The notes: generated by a model not told the origin, from the sequence alone. Shown: positions 31,577 through 39,562, numbered from the stretch's first letter. The stretch is DNA of 64,000 bases from Roseateles sp. XES5 (GCF_020535545.1 NZ_CP084752.1:2445501-2509500); one strand, 5' to 3'. Translations and numbers: made by a program.

Positions 31577-33061
31577 TCAGTGGCTGTCGGCCATGCGGGC
31601 TGCGTCGACCGCGGATGCTTCGTCATAACCCAGGCCATTGAAGAAGGCATTGAGGATGACGGCGACGATCGAGGCGAGAACGATGCCCGATTCGATGATC
31701 GGGTGGATCGCATGCGGTAGCCACATCAGGTAGTTCGGGGCGAGCAGCGGGATCAGGCCGAAGCCGACCGACACGGCAACCACGAAGAGGTTGTTGCGCG
31801 AGGTCTTGAAGTCCACGTTGGACAGGATGCGCACGCCCGTTGCGGCGACCATGCCGAACATGACGAGACCTGCACCGCCGAGCACGAAGGTCGGCACCGC
31901 TTCCACCAGGGCGCCCATCTTCGGGATGAGGCCGAGGATGATCATGATCACGCCGGCTGCGACGCAGACATAGCGGGTCTTGATGCCGGTGACGCCGACG
32001 AGGCCGACGTTCTGCGAGAAGCTCGTATAGGGGAACGTGTTGAACAGGCCACCGATCATGGTGCCGATGCCATCCACACGCAGGCCCGAGGTGAGCTGCT
32101 GCTGGTCGATCTTCTTGCCGGTGATTTCACCGAGAGCGAGGAACATGCCGGTGGATTCGATCATGACGACGATCATGACGAGCGTCATCGTGGCGATCAG
32201 GACCGGGTCGAAGATCGGCATCCCGAAGCGCAGCGGGGTGACGACGGCGAACCAGCCGGCGTCGGCCACGCGGTCGAAATGCATCATGCCGAGTGCGGCG
32301 GCGACGGCGCAGCCGATGACGACGCCGCTGAGCACGGCGATGTTGCTGATCAGGCCGCGACCGAAGCGGGCGATGAGCAGGATGGACACCAGAACCAGGG
32401 CCGACAGCGCGATATGGCTGGGTTCGGCGTAGATCGGGTTGGACACCGTCGGCGCGATGGCGAAGCCATCCGGAACGGCCGGGCCGCCGGTCTCGGCGAG
32501 CTTCTTGATCTGGGCCAGCCATTCCGTATGGGCCGGGTTGATCAGCTTGGGCGCGGTCGGACCGAACGGATTGCCGAAGGTCCAGTTGATGCCCACGCGC
32601 ATCAGCGACACGCCGATGACGAGGATGATCGTGCCGGTCACGACGGGCGGGAAGAAGCGCAGGAGCCGCCCCATGATGGGGGCAAGCAGCAAGGCCACGA
32701 AGCCGGCCCCTATGATGGCGCCGAAGATCATTCGGGCACCTTCCTGTCCGGGCACCATGGTGGCCATGGAAACCATCGGGCCGACCGAGGCAAAGGTGAC
32801 GCCCATCATGACGGGCAGGCGGATGCCGACGTGGCGGGTGACGCCGAGCGACTGGATGATGGTGACAAGGCCGCAGACGAAAAGGTCAGCCGAGATCAGG
32901 AACGCAACGTCCTGCGGGCTGAGCTGTAGGGCACGGCCAACGATGAGCGGAACCGCGACGGCGCCGCCATACATGACGAGTACGTGTTGAATGCCCAGCG
33001 TCGCGAGCTTGCCGACTGGCAGCTTCTCGTCCACCGGATGTATGCTGGATGTGTCGCTCAT
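31577..33061 (-). CDS. NCS2 family nucleobase (xanthine/urate-type) permease
   Basis: The 494-residue protein has about 12-14 hydrophobic segments and is an inner-membrane proton symporter of the nucleobase-ascorbate/NCS2 family. The signature is FSQNVGLVGVTGIKTR (near residue 345); the conserved helix 1 region QHVLVMYGGAVAVPLIVG and the MIESTGMFLALGEITGKK segment support the xanthine/uric acid branch. The exact purine is not readable from sequence. The start at 33061 (MSDTSSIHPVDEKL) has GGGAGG upstream. No purine riboswitch is recognisable in the leader. Confidence 0.9.
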   Translation of the reverse strand: MSDTSSIHPVDEKLPVGKLATLGIQHVLVMYGGAVAVPLIVGRALQLSPQDVAFLISADLFVCGLVTIIQSLGVTRHVGIRLPVMMGVTFASVGPMVSMATMVPGQEGARMIFGAIIGAGFVALLLAPIMGRLLRFFPPVVTGTIILVIGVSLMRVGINWTFGNPFGPTAPKLINPAHTEWLAQIKKLAETGGPAVPDGFAIAPTVSNPIYAEPSHIALSALVLVSILLIARFGRGLISNIAVLSGVVIGCAVAAALGMMHFDRVADAGWFAVVTPLRFGMPIFDPVLIATMTLVMIVVMIESTGMFLALGEITGKKIDQQQLTSGLRVDGIGTMIGGLFNTFPYTSFSQNVGLVGVTGIKTRYVCVAAGVIMIILGLIPKMGALVEAVPTFVLGGAGLVMFGMVAATGVRILSNVDFKTSRNNLFVVAVSVGFGLIPLLAPNYLMWLPHAIHPIIESGIVLASIVAVILNAFFNGLGYDEASAVDAARMADSH

Positions 33062-33403
33062 GGATACTCCCTCCCATCAAATCGACAGTCCTGTTCCCGT
33101 CCTCCAACGGGGTGCGCTATCTTTTCGCGCTGCGGTAGAGCGCTTCAAGCATAGCCAGGCAATAAACACTTTACGGTTTCGTGGGGTAATCGTGCGATGG
33201 GGAGTATTCGCCGCGCGCCCCTTCCATGCCGAATTCGATTGCCTTTTCACAGGCTTGGTATCGCCGTCGGCTAGAAAAGGCGACTTGTACCGACCATCAT
33301 ATGAGCGCAAAACAATGGCAGCCGTCAACTGTTTCCTGCACGGCATATGTGTATTTCCGCCGTGCCTTTCGCGGGCGCGGAAAAGCGTGCAAAGGAAGGG
33401 TCA
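33062..33403. other. Intergenic region between divergent permease and TPR-like genes
   Basis: These 342 bases should hold the promoters of both divergent genes. I see no convincing consensus promoter, riboswitch or palindrome, and short open frames here lack ribosome sites. Confidence 0.5.
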
Positions 33404-33802
33404 ATGCCCCGAAAACAAACGGAAAATCCGAAAGAAGCCGAAGCGCTGGCTTTTGCACAGAAGGCAATAGAGGCCGGCGTCGACGGGCACCATGCCGAGG
33501 CGGTCAAGCATTGGCGGGCCGCATCGGACTATGCGGATTCGCATCTTTCCGGCGCCGATATCGACCACTGGATCAAGAGCGGTCTCGGCGCTGCCCTCTA
33601 CGATAGCGGCGCCTATCGGGAGGGTATTGCCGTCTCGATGAAGGCGCTCGACTGGTGCGCATCCCACAAGCATCCTCTGCCGGCGATCACCCTTGCGCGA
33701 AGCTACCGGCGGCTCGGCGATCATGCTGCGGCGCAAACCTATCTCGATCAGGCCCGTTTCCTTGCAGGCGACCCGAATCTCGAAATCTGGGAAGAGGATT
33801 GA
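33404..33802 (+). CDS. Hypothetical helical (TPR-like) protein
   Basis: The 132-residue protein starts at the ATG at 33404 with AAGGAAGGG 3 bases upstream. It has no signal peptide or membrane segment. Alternating small and large residues, as in EALAFAQKAIEAGVDGHHAEAVKHW and LARSYRRLGDHAAAQTYLDQA, suggest two or three tetratricopeptide-like helical pairs, and the C-terminus is acidic. I do not recognise a specific family. A protein-binding role is the only inference that can be made. Confidence 0.7.
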   Translation: MPRKQTENPKEAEALAFAQKAIEAGVDGHHAEAVKHWRAASDYADSHLSGADIDHWIKSGLGAALYDSGAYREGIAVSMKALDWCASHKHPLPAITLARSYRRLGDHAAAQTYLDQARFLAGDPNLEIWEED

Positions 33803-33847
33803 TTCGACCCAAACCATCCCGCTCAGGGATGGCAAAAGCCGGAAAAG

Positions 33848-33879
33848 CAAAAGGCCCTTCGGTTTCCCGAAAGGCCTTT
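33848..33879 (-). terminator. Intrinsic terminator after tRNA-Val
   Basis: An inverted repeat of about 12 base pairs with one mismatch (33850-33862 with 33866-33879) is followed on the minus strand by TTTTGCTTTT. It ends the tRNA transcript and may also serve the plus-strand gene that stops at 33802. Confidence 0.75.
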
Positions 33880-33889
33880 GAAAATCGAA

Positions 33890-33964
<75 letters not shown>

Positions 33965-34058
33965 ATCCGATGAGGGGCATAGACCACAAAACGTCCGGCG
34001 GCGTCAATAGGCTTTTTGAGCTTTTTTTGCGCGCCGATTTTGCGGTCTTTTCCGAGCC

Positions 34059-34421
34059 TTAGGCGGCCAGCATCTTGTTGACCTCTTCGACGAGGTCGCG
34101 CAGGTGGAACGGCTTGGAGAGGACCTTGGCGTCCTTCGGGGCCTTGGAATCCGGGTTGAGCGCGACGGCCGCAAAGCCGGTGATGAACATCACCTTGAGG
34201 TCAGGATCGAGCTCGGTGGCGCGACGCGCCAGCTCGATGCCGTCCATCTCCGGCATCACGATGTCGGTGAGCAGGAGCGAGAAGGGTTCTTCGCGAAGCC
34301 GGTCATAGGCGCTGGCGCCGTTGTCGTAAGACAGCACCTGGTAGCCCGCCTTTTCGAGCGCCTTCACCAGGAAGCGGCGCATGTCGTTGTCGTCTTCGGC
34401 GAGGAGAATCTTGGGTGTCAT
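34059..34421 (-). CDS. cpdR: CpdR-type single-domain response regulator
   Basis: The 120-residue protein is a receiver domain alone. Phosphorylation-site residues are visible: acidic pair in LLAEDDNDMRRF, Asp in LLLTDIVMPEMDG (about residue 53), Thr in FITGF and Lys in VLSKPFHLRDL. In Caulobacter and Sinorhizobium, CpdR in its unphosphorylated form promotes polar placement of ClpXP and turnover of CtrA and other cell-cycle proteins. The assignment rests on size, sequence and position close to the N-formylglutamate amidohydrolase gene. Other stand-alone receivers remain possible. Confidence 0.82.
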   Translation of the reverse strand: MTPKILLAEDDNDMRRFLVKALEKAGYQVLSYDNGASAYDRLREEPFSLLLTDIVMPEMDGIELARRATELDPDLKVMFITGFAAVALNPDSKAPKDAKVLSKPFHLRDLVEEVNKMLAA

Positions 34422-34611
34422 GGAATTCGGGAACCGTTGCTAAAGGTTGTCGGCCCACAAGGGGGCGGTTCTGTTACAAGAGCGTAATCCGGTAAATATC
34501 CGGTGAATGGGGCAGGGCAAGGCCTCGTCCCTCCTTTCTCAGTATGGACACGCGGCAAGCCCGCTGGCAACATGCCGAGATAAGGACTTTCAGGCATGGT
34601 AAAGGACAGTG

Positions 34612-35496
34612 ATGGCGGGAGCCTCAAGCGAAAACAGCCACTTTGAAGTGCTGGAGCCGGTTTCGCAGAGCGTGCCCCTCGTCTTCAATTCGCCCCATAG
34701 CGGGCGTCGTTATCCACAGGACTTCCTCGATCGCTCGCGCCTCGATTCGCTCGGCATCCGCCGTTCGGAAGACCATTATGTCGACCAGCTCTTCTCCGTG
34801 GCGCCGGCGCTTGGCGCGCCCATGCTTGTCGCGCATTTCCCGCGCGCCTGGCTTGATGTCAACCGCGAGCCATACGAACTCGATCCGCGCATGTTCGACG
34901 GCCCATTGCCGTCCTTCGCCAATACCGGCTCGATCCGCGTCGCGGGCGGGCTCGGCACCATTCCCCGCGTCGTTGCGGAAAACATGGAAATCTACCGCCA
35001 TCGCTTTTCCGTGGAAGAAGCGCTGGAGCGGGTGGAGACGGTCTACAAGCCCTATCATGCGTGCCTGCGCCGCCTTGTGGTGCGCACCCATGTCGCCTTC
35101 GGCTTTGCGGTGCTGATCGACTGCCATTCCATGCCGGGCAATATTCGCGTGTCGGGAACGGGCGTGAAGCCGGATTTCATCATCGGCGACCGCTATGGCA
35201 CCAGCGCCTCCGGAGAACTTTCCCGCGTGGCGATGCGGCTTCTCGAGGACATGGGCTTTTCGGTGGTGCGCAACAAGCCTTACGCGGGCGGTTTCATCAC
35301 CGAACACTACGGCCGGCCGGCCAAGGGGCTGCATGCCCTGCAGATCGAGGTCAATCGCGGCCTCTATGTGGATGAAACGACGCTGGCCAAACGGTCCGAC
35401 TTCGCGGTGCTGCAGACGGCGATTTCCGCCTTCCTGCAGGACTTCTGCGAGCATGTCGAGGCGTTTGCCGCCGACCGGGCGCTGGCTGCGGAATAG
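34612..35496 (+). CDS. N-formylglutamate amidohydrolase family protein
   Basis: The 294-residue protein starts at the ATG at 34612, with AAAGGA 5 bases upstream; an adjacent GTG at 34609 is possible. The family hydrolyses N-formylglutamate to formate and glutamate, the last step of one histidine degradation route. Typical blocks are VFNSPHSGRRYPQDF, FPRAWLDVNREPYELDP, VLIDCHSMPG with a metal-binding His, and ADRYGT-like FIIGDRYGTSA. No other hut genes are nearby, so the physiological substrate may differ. It is divergent from cpdR. Confidence 0.85.
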   Translation: MAGASSENSHFEVLEPVSQSVPLVFNSPHSGRRYPQDFLDRSRLDSLGIRRSEDHYVDQLFSVAPALGAPMLVAHFPRAWLDVNREPYELDPRMFDGPLPSFANTGSIRVAGGLGTIPRVVAENMEIYRHRFSVEEALERVETVYKPYHACLRRLVVRTHVAFGFAVLIDCHSMPGNIRVSGTGVKPDFIIGDRYGTSASGELSRVAMRLLEDMGFSVVRNKPYAGGFITEHYGRPAKGLHALQIEVNRGLYVDETTLAKRSDFAVLQTAISAFLQDFCEHVEAFAADRALAAE

Positions 35497-35511
35497 TCCG
35501 GCGTTCCCGTC

Positions 35512-35590
35512 AAAAAAAACCGCGCTTGCGGCGCGGTCAAGTCTAGGGAGGAAACACCCAAGGAGGGTATTACAGCCCCGAAGGACTGTA
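35512..35590 (-). ncRNA. mmgR: suhB/MmgR-type small RNA
   Basis: The minus strand encodes a compact RNA of about 79 bases. It begins with a hairpin TACAGTCC-TTCG-GGGCTGTA (35590-35571), continues with an unpaired stretch carrying two CCTCC anti-Shine-Dalgarno motifs (CCCTCCTTGGGTGTTTCCTCCC), and ends with a 7-base-pair stem (35519-35525 with 35531-35537) followed by eight T. This layout and the place just upstream of an inositol-monophosphatase-family gene match the suhB RNA family, known in Sinorhizobium meliloti as MmgR, a regulator of polyhydroxybutyrate granules. It probably base-pairs with mRNA start regions through the CCTCC loops. Confidence 0.85.
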
Positions 35591-35595
35591 AGAAA

Positions 35596-35624
35596 ACGGT
35601 AATGCTGCGCTGCACAAATGTCAA
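35596..35624 (-). promoter_or_regulatory. Housekeeping promoter of the MmgR-like sRNA
   Basis: On the minus strand CTTGACA (-35 TTGACA at 35624-35619) is followed after 17 bases by TACCGT (-10, 35601-35596). The predicted start, about 6-7 bases further, falls at 35589-35590, exactly where the first sRNA hairpin begins. The rhizobial sigma-70 consensus is CTTGAC-N17-CTATAT, so the -35 is perfect and the -10 weak. Confidence 0.7.
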
Positions 35625-35741
35625 GTGCAGCTGCGAAGGACGCGAGCGAATCCCTTGGAAGGCCTTCGACCGCAATCCGGTTCCGTTTTTTCCGCCGATG
35701 CAGTAAGGAAGTCGGGTGTAAAATCCCGCCGAGAGAGCCCC

Positions 35742-36515
35742 ATGCTGCCAGACCGCGCCTTCTTCGACCTCCTTGCCGATGCGGCCAGGAAGGAAACCCT
35801 GCCGCGCTTCCGCGTCGGGGCTGATGTCGTCAACAAGGAGGCCGCCGGTTTCGATCCGGTGACCGAGGGCGACCGTGCCGCGGAAGCGGCCATCCGGGCG
35901 CTCATCGAGCAGCATTTCCCCGATCACGGTATTCTCGGCGAGGAGCACGGCTCCGTCGGTCTCGACCGCGAATATGTCTGGGTGATCGACCCCATCGACG
36001 GCACGCGCGCCTTCATTTCGGGCGTGCCGGTCTGGGGTACGCTGATCGGCCTCTATCGCAATGGCGATGCGATCATGGGCCTCGTCGACCAGCCCTTTAC
36101 CGGCGAACGCTACTTCGCCGATGGCAAGGCTTCGCACTATGCCGGTCCCGATGGCAGCAAGGTGCTTTCGACGCGCGCCTGCAACAGCCTGTCCGACGCC
36201 ATCATGTTCACCACGTCGCCGCATCTCTTCACCGAGAGCCGCAAGACCCGTTTCGAGTCGGTGCAGGACAAGGTGCGGCTCTTCCGCTACGGCGTCGATT
36301 GTTATGCCTATGCGCTGCTGGCGGCGGGTCATATCGACCTTGTCGTCGAATGCGGGCTGAAGCCCTACGATGTGGGCGGCCTCATTCCGGTCATCGAACA
36401 GGCGGGCGGCATCATCACCGCCTGGGATGGCGGGCCGGCGGAAATGGGCGGCGAGATCATCGCGGCCGGCAGCCGCAAGGTCTATGACGAGGCGATGGCG
36501 CTGCTCCGGGCGTAA
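35742..36515 (+). CDS. hisN: Inositol-monophosphatase-family phosphatase (histidinol-phosphatase-like)
   Basis: The 257-residue protein starts at the ATG at 35742 with GAGAGAG upstream. Metal-binding motifs of the family are clear: DPVTEGDRAAE, GEEHG, and WVIDPIDGTRAFISG, plus the C-terminal VECGLKPYDVGGLIPV. In rhizobia and actinobacteria this subgroup (HisN) dephosphorylates histidinol phosphate in histidine synthesis; the TRAFISG variant of the motif favours HisN over true inositol monophosphatase, but this is inference. It is divergent from the MmgR-like sRNA gene. Confidence 0.83.
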   Translation: MLPDRAFFDLLADAARKETLPRFRVGADVVNKEAAGFDPVTEGDRAAEAAIRALIEQHFPDHGILGEEHGSVGLDREYVWVIDPIDGTRAFISGVPVWGTLIGLYRNGDAIMGLVDQPFTGERYFADGKASHYAGPDGSKVLSTRACNSLSDAIMFTTSPHLFTESRKTRFESVQDKVRLFRYGVDCYAYALLAAGHIDLVVECGLKPYDVGGLIPVIEQAGGIITAWDGGPAEMGGEIIAAGSRKVYDEAMALLRA

Positions 36516-36524
36516 GGGGCTTGC

Positions 36525-37487
36525 TCAGGCGCCGAGGCTGGTTTCCTCGGCGTCGCTGCCCGGAATGAAGGCGTCGATGGCGGCGAGCGCCTGCGCGCGA
36601 TAACGATCCGCTTCCTGGAAAAGCTCATGGCGCGCGCCGTCGATCTCGATGAGACGGGCGGCGCGGAAGATGCGGGCAAGGTCGCCGACGGCCTTGCGCG
36701 GCACGAGCACATCCGCCGTCGGGCAAAGCAGAAGCGTGGGGATGCGGATGCGTGTCAGGTGGTCCTGATGCGTCACGCGCCGCATGGCGCCCAGCGTTTC
36801 GTTGAGCCAGCGCGCGCTCGGCCAGCCGATGGAAAGCGCTGGATGCTCGGCATAGATGGCGGCGTTGCGGGCAAAGCGCCGCGTGTCGGAACTGACGACA
36901 TTGCGCGCGAAATCGAACGACGGCTCGCCTTTTCGGAAGGTGCGCTTGCCGAAGCCGGTGAGCGAGGCGAGGCGGGCGATGACGGCGATCTTGCTCTGGC
37001 TCATCGATTGGCCGCCAAGGGCGATGAAGGGCGCGGTGAGCACCATGCGCTCGATGCGGTTCTCCAGTTCCGGCGCCTGGGAAAGCGCGACGAGCGCGCC
37101 CGTCGAATGGGCGACGAGGAAGAAGGGCAGGCGCGCATCCGGCAGCACGATCTTTTCCAGGAACAGGGAAAGATCGGCCTCGTAGTCGGCAAAGCGGGCG
37201 ACATGGCCGGCGCGGCTGCCGTCGATGAGGCGACCGGAGCCGGCTTGCCCACGCCAGTCGAAGGTGGCGACCCAGAGGCCGCGGGCTGTCAGGTCCTCGA
37301 TCGTCTCGAAATATTTTTCGATGCATTCGCTGCGGCCCTGCAGCAGCACGACTGTACCCTTGGCCTCGCGCTCCTTCGAGCGGAACACGGCATAGCGGAT
37401 CTTCACGCCGCCACGGCCCTCCAGGAAACCGGCAAAGTGGTTTTCCGGGATGGGATTGTCGGCAGTGGCGTAGAGGATGGAATCCAT
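36525..37487 (-). CDS. Alpha/beta hydrolase (lysophospholipase/monoacylglycerol lipase-like)
   Basis: The 320-residue protein starts at the ATG at 37487 (MDSILYATADNPIPENHF). It has the serine hydrolase fold with an oxyanion region VVLLQGRSECIEKYFE, the segment TFDWRGQAGSGR, the nucleophile elbow LVAHSTGALVAL (Ser in HST), an acid residue in LCPTADVLVPRKAV, and the catalytic His in DGARHELFQEADRYR. This resembles PldB/lysophospholipase L2 and monoglyceride lipases. There is no signal peptide. It ends 10 bases from the hisN stop, running toward it. Confidence 0.85.
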   Translation of the reverse strand: MDSILYATADNPIPENHFAGFLEGRGGVKIRYAVFRSKEREAKGTVVLLQGRSECIEKYFETIEDLTARGLWVATFDWRGQAGSGRLIDGSRAGHVARFADYEADLSLFLEKIVLPDARLPFFLVAHSTGALVALSQAPELENRIERMVLTAPFIALGGQSMSQSKIAVIARLASLTGFGKRTFRKGEPSFDFARNVVSSDTRRFARNAAIYAEHPALSIGWPSARWLNETLGAMRRVTHQDHLTRIRIPTLLLCPTADVLVPRKAVGDLARIFRAARLIEIDGARHELFQEADRYRAQALAAIDAFIPGSDAEETSLGA

Positions 37488-37544
37488 CGGGCGGACGCGT
37501 CTCGGATCGGGTCTTCGATGGATAGGCGCTGGTACCGCCGCCGT

Positions 37545-37593
37545 CAAAGAAAAAGAGCCGGCAAAGAAAAAGGGCCTCAAAGAAAAAAGCCGG
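37545..37593. repeat. Three tandem copies of a 16-base A-rich repeat
   Basis: Copies of CAAAGAAAAAG(A/G)GCCGG or close variants start at 37545, 37562 and 37578. On the minus strand they read as T-rich tails, the first directly following a long hairpin. They sit in the leader of the hydrolase gene. Confidence 0.6.
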
Positions 37594-37631
37594 ATGCATG
37601 TGACACGGGGGTGAGACACATGCAGTCCGGC
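37583..37631 (-). terminator. Strong intrinsic terminator of an unannotated minus-strand transcript
   Basis: Arms 37589-37602 and 37617-37631 pair over 14 bases with one bulge around a 14-base loop, and six T (37588-37583) follow on the minus strand. No minus-strand gene lies upstream, since the divergent hsp20 begins at 37965 on the plus strand. It therefore ends either a small RNA starting somewhere in 37640-37760 or a leader transcript of the hydrolase. The loop is C-rich (TCTCACCCCCGTGT), like the binding loops of regulatory RNAs. Confidence 0.65.
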
Positions 37632-37795
37632 GCAATTTAACCGAGGCGGAAGGGACGTTGCACCTCAGTCGTCGAAAGTTGTTGCTTCCGATGTTGCGGT
37701 TCTAACAGGGCCAAGCTGAACGCTATCCGAAGCGATCGTTCATTTGCCGTTCATCGCGAAATTTCCGGGAGGCGTGATTTCTCGGAGGGCGATCC

Positions 37796-37827
37796 CCCTT
37801 GAACGGGCGGAAAAGCGTTCCCATCTC
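37796..37827 (+). promoter_or_regulatory. RpoH (heat-shock sigma) type promoter
   Basis: CCCTTGAA (37796-37803) is followed after 16 bases by CCCATCTC (37820-37827), close to the RpoH consensus CCCTTGAA/CCCCATNT. The start would be near 37835, giving a leader of about 130 bases before the hsp20 ATG. Confidence 0.7.
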
Positions 37828-37854
37828 ATCGTCACGGGCGCCGAAAGGGTCCGT

Positions 37855-37964
37855 CGAGGCTGCCGTCGCCAGAATGGGGCGGAGGCCGGATGAACCGGGC
37901 CGTTCCTTCGGAAATCTGGAGCAGCCCTCAGAAGACCGCAACCGTTGCTCTGAAGGAGGACACC
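37855..37964 (+). promoter_or_regulatory. ROSE-like RNA thermometer in the hsp20 leader
   Basis: The last hairpin pairs TTGCTC (37945-37950) with GAGGA (37956-37960), masking the ribosome site AAGGAGGA. The pairing includes G44-C61, U-A, a U-G wobble and a bulged G at 37947, which is the hallmark of ROSE elements that precede small heat-shock genes in rhizobia. Further stems (for example CCGG/CCGG near 37892-37904) lie upstream. The exact 5' limit is uncertain. Confidence 0.7.
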
Positions 37965-38425
37965 ATGCGTCACGTCGATTTCTCCCCCTTTATCGTTCCA
38001 CCGTCGGTTTCGACCGTCTCTTCACCATGCTCGACAGCCTCGGCCAGCCTGATCAGGCTCAGAGCTATCCGCCCTACAACATCGAGCGCACCGGCGAAAA
38101 CACCTATCGCATCACCATGGCGGTGGCTGGTTTCGACGAAAGCGAACTGTCGATCGAGGCGCGTGAACATGCGCTGACCGTCAAGGGCGAGAAGAAGGAC
38201 GATGCTGCCGAAGAAAGCCAGTATCTCTATCGCGGCATTGCCAAGCGCGCCTTCGAGCGCCGCTTCCAGCTCGCCGATCATGTGGAAGTGCGCGCCGCTT
38301 CGCTGAAGAACGGCCTTCTCCACATCGATCTGCTTCGCGAGATCCCGGAAGCCGCCAAGCCCCGTCGTATCGAGATCGCCGCTATCGGCCGCGAAGCCAC
38401 GCAGATCGAAGCGCAGACCAACTGA
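37965..38425 (+). pseudogene. Hsp20 small heat-shock chaperone with a frameshift near the start
   Basis: The ATG at 37965 has an ideal ribosome site and begins MRHVDFSP, the usual start of rhizobial IbpA-type proteins. The remainder ([18 protein letters not shown], then the alpha-crystallin domain with [19 protein letters not shown] and the C-terminal [13 protein letters not shown] with an I-x-I motif) is in another frame. The shift lies in a run of five C at 37984-37988; six C would restore a normal protein of about 154 residues. As given, the ATG frame stops near 38177. It may be a sequencing error, a true mutation or a slippage site. A longer frame from 37799 keeps the domain but skips the regulatory leader. 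Confidence 0.8.
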
Positions 38426-38448
38426 GTCGCTTCGGCTCGGACTGAAGA

Positions 38449-38477
38449 GGGCGGTGCCGCAAGGCGCCGCCCTTTTT
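38449..38477 (+). terminator. Intrinsic terminator of hsp20
   Basis: A 10-base-pair stem (38449-38458 with 38463-38472) has a GCAA loop and is followed by TTTTT (38473-38477). Confidence 0.9.
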
Positions 38478-38515
38478 GTTTGCGCCGAAGGCGACGGGAG
38501 GGGGGACTGCGCGCT

Positions 38516-39562
38516 TCAGAGCGCCGAGAGGAAACCATCCACATCCGCTTCGCGCGTCGCAAAGCTGGTGACGAGGCGGATCAGGGTTTCGTCTTCCCGC
38601 ATGCCCGCCTTCAAATCCGGGCCGGGATGCCAGTCGTAGAAGGTGGCGCCCTTCGCGCGCAACGTCGCGGCTGCGTCGTTGCGCAGGATGGCGAAGAGTT
38701 CGTTCGAGCCGCTCGGCCAGGCGAGGCGGGCCTTGCCGGAGGCGGCGAAGCCCTGGGCGAGGCGGTTCGCCATGGCGTTGGAGTGACGGGCGAGGTTCAG
38801 CCAGAGGCCGTCGCGGAAATAGGCATCGAACTGGGCGGCGATGAAGCGGGATTTGGAGAAGAGCTGGGCAGAGCGCTTGCGCAGGTAATGCATCTGCCGT
38901 GCCTTGGCCGGATCGAACAGGACGAGCGCTTCGGCGCACCAGCAGCCGTTCTTCGTGCCGCCGAAGGAGAGGATATCGACGCCGCGTCTCCAGGTCATGT
39001 CGGCTGGCGTCGCGTCGAGATGGACGAGAGCGTTGGCAAAACGCGCGCCGTCCATATGCAGCGGCAGGCCAGCCTTTTTCGTGACGTCGGAAAGAGCGGC
39101 GATCTCATCGAGCGTATAGGCTGTGCCGGCTTCGGTCGCCTGGGTGATGGTGACGGCCATGGGCTGGCCGCCATGCACGAAATCCGGCGGGAATCGGCCG
39201 ATGCTGGCGGCAAGGGCATCGGGCGTCATCTTGCCGGCGGAGCCGTCGATCGGTACGAGCTTGGAGCCGGTTGCGAAGAATTCCGGTGCGTTGCATTCGT
39301 CCATGTTCACATGGGCCTCGCGGTGGCAGAAGACCTGCCCGCCCGGCCGGTTGAAACTGGCGAGCGCCAGGGAATTTGCGGCTGTGCCCGTGCCGACGAA
39401 GAAGACGGCGACCTCGCGCTCGAAAATCTCGCTGAATATCTTTTCCACACGCTTGTCGAGGTCGCTGGTGCCGTAGGCGGACGCGAAGCCATCGGCAGCC
39501 TCCACGAGGCTCCGGGCGATGTCGGGATGGGCGCCTGCCCAGTTGTCGGAAGCGAAAAACAT
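38516..39562 (-). CDS. ltaE: Low-specificity L-threonine aldolase
   Basis: This 348-residue PLP enzyme splits threonine or allo-threonine into glycine and acetaldehyde. The ATG at 39562 gives the usual MFFASDNWAGAHP start; a codon at 39592 would add 10 unlikely residues. The PLP-binding Lys lies in DILSFGGTKNGCWCAE, with HMDGARFANALVHL and FFVGTGTAANSLAL also typical of the fold-type I family. The form without the short E. coli-type N-terminus is common in alphaproteobacteria. It converges on the hsp20 terminator. Confidence 0.9.
   Translation of the reverse strand: MFFASDNWAGAHPDIARSLVEAADGFASAYGTSDLDKRVEKIFSEIFEREVAVFFVGTGTAANSLALASFNRPGGQVFCHREAHVNMDECNAPEFFATGSKLVPIDGSAGKMTPDALAASIGRFPPDFVHGGQPMAVTITQATEAGTAYTLDEIAALSDVTKKAGLPLHMDGARFANALVHLDATPADMTWRRGVDILSFGGTKNGCWCAEALVLFDPAKARQMHYLRKRSAQLFSKSRFIAAQFDAYFRDGLWLNLARHSNAMANRLAQGFAASGKARLAWPSGSNELFAILRNDAAATLRAKGATFYDWHPGPDLKAGMREDETLIRLVTSFATREADVDGFLSAL

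Noticed and set aside
33062..33403. Purine riboswitch before the nucleobase permease
   Set aside because: No three-way junction with the conserved loop sequences could be found on the minus strand.
32991..33470. Plus-strand open frames in the permease leader
   Set aside because: They overlap the permease start, lack ribosome sites and show no protein-like composition; GC-rich DNA gives many such frames.
37799..38425. Continuous Hsp20 reading frame starting at 37799
   Set aside because: It begins inside the heat-shock promoter and runs through the leader. The strong ribosome site and the family N-terminus belong to the ATG at 37965, so the frameshift explanation fits better.
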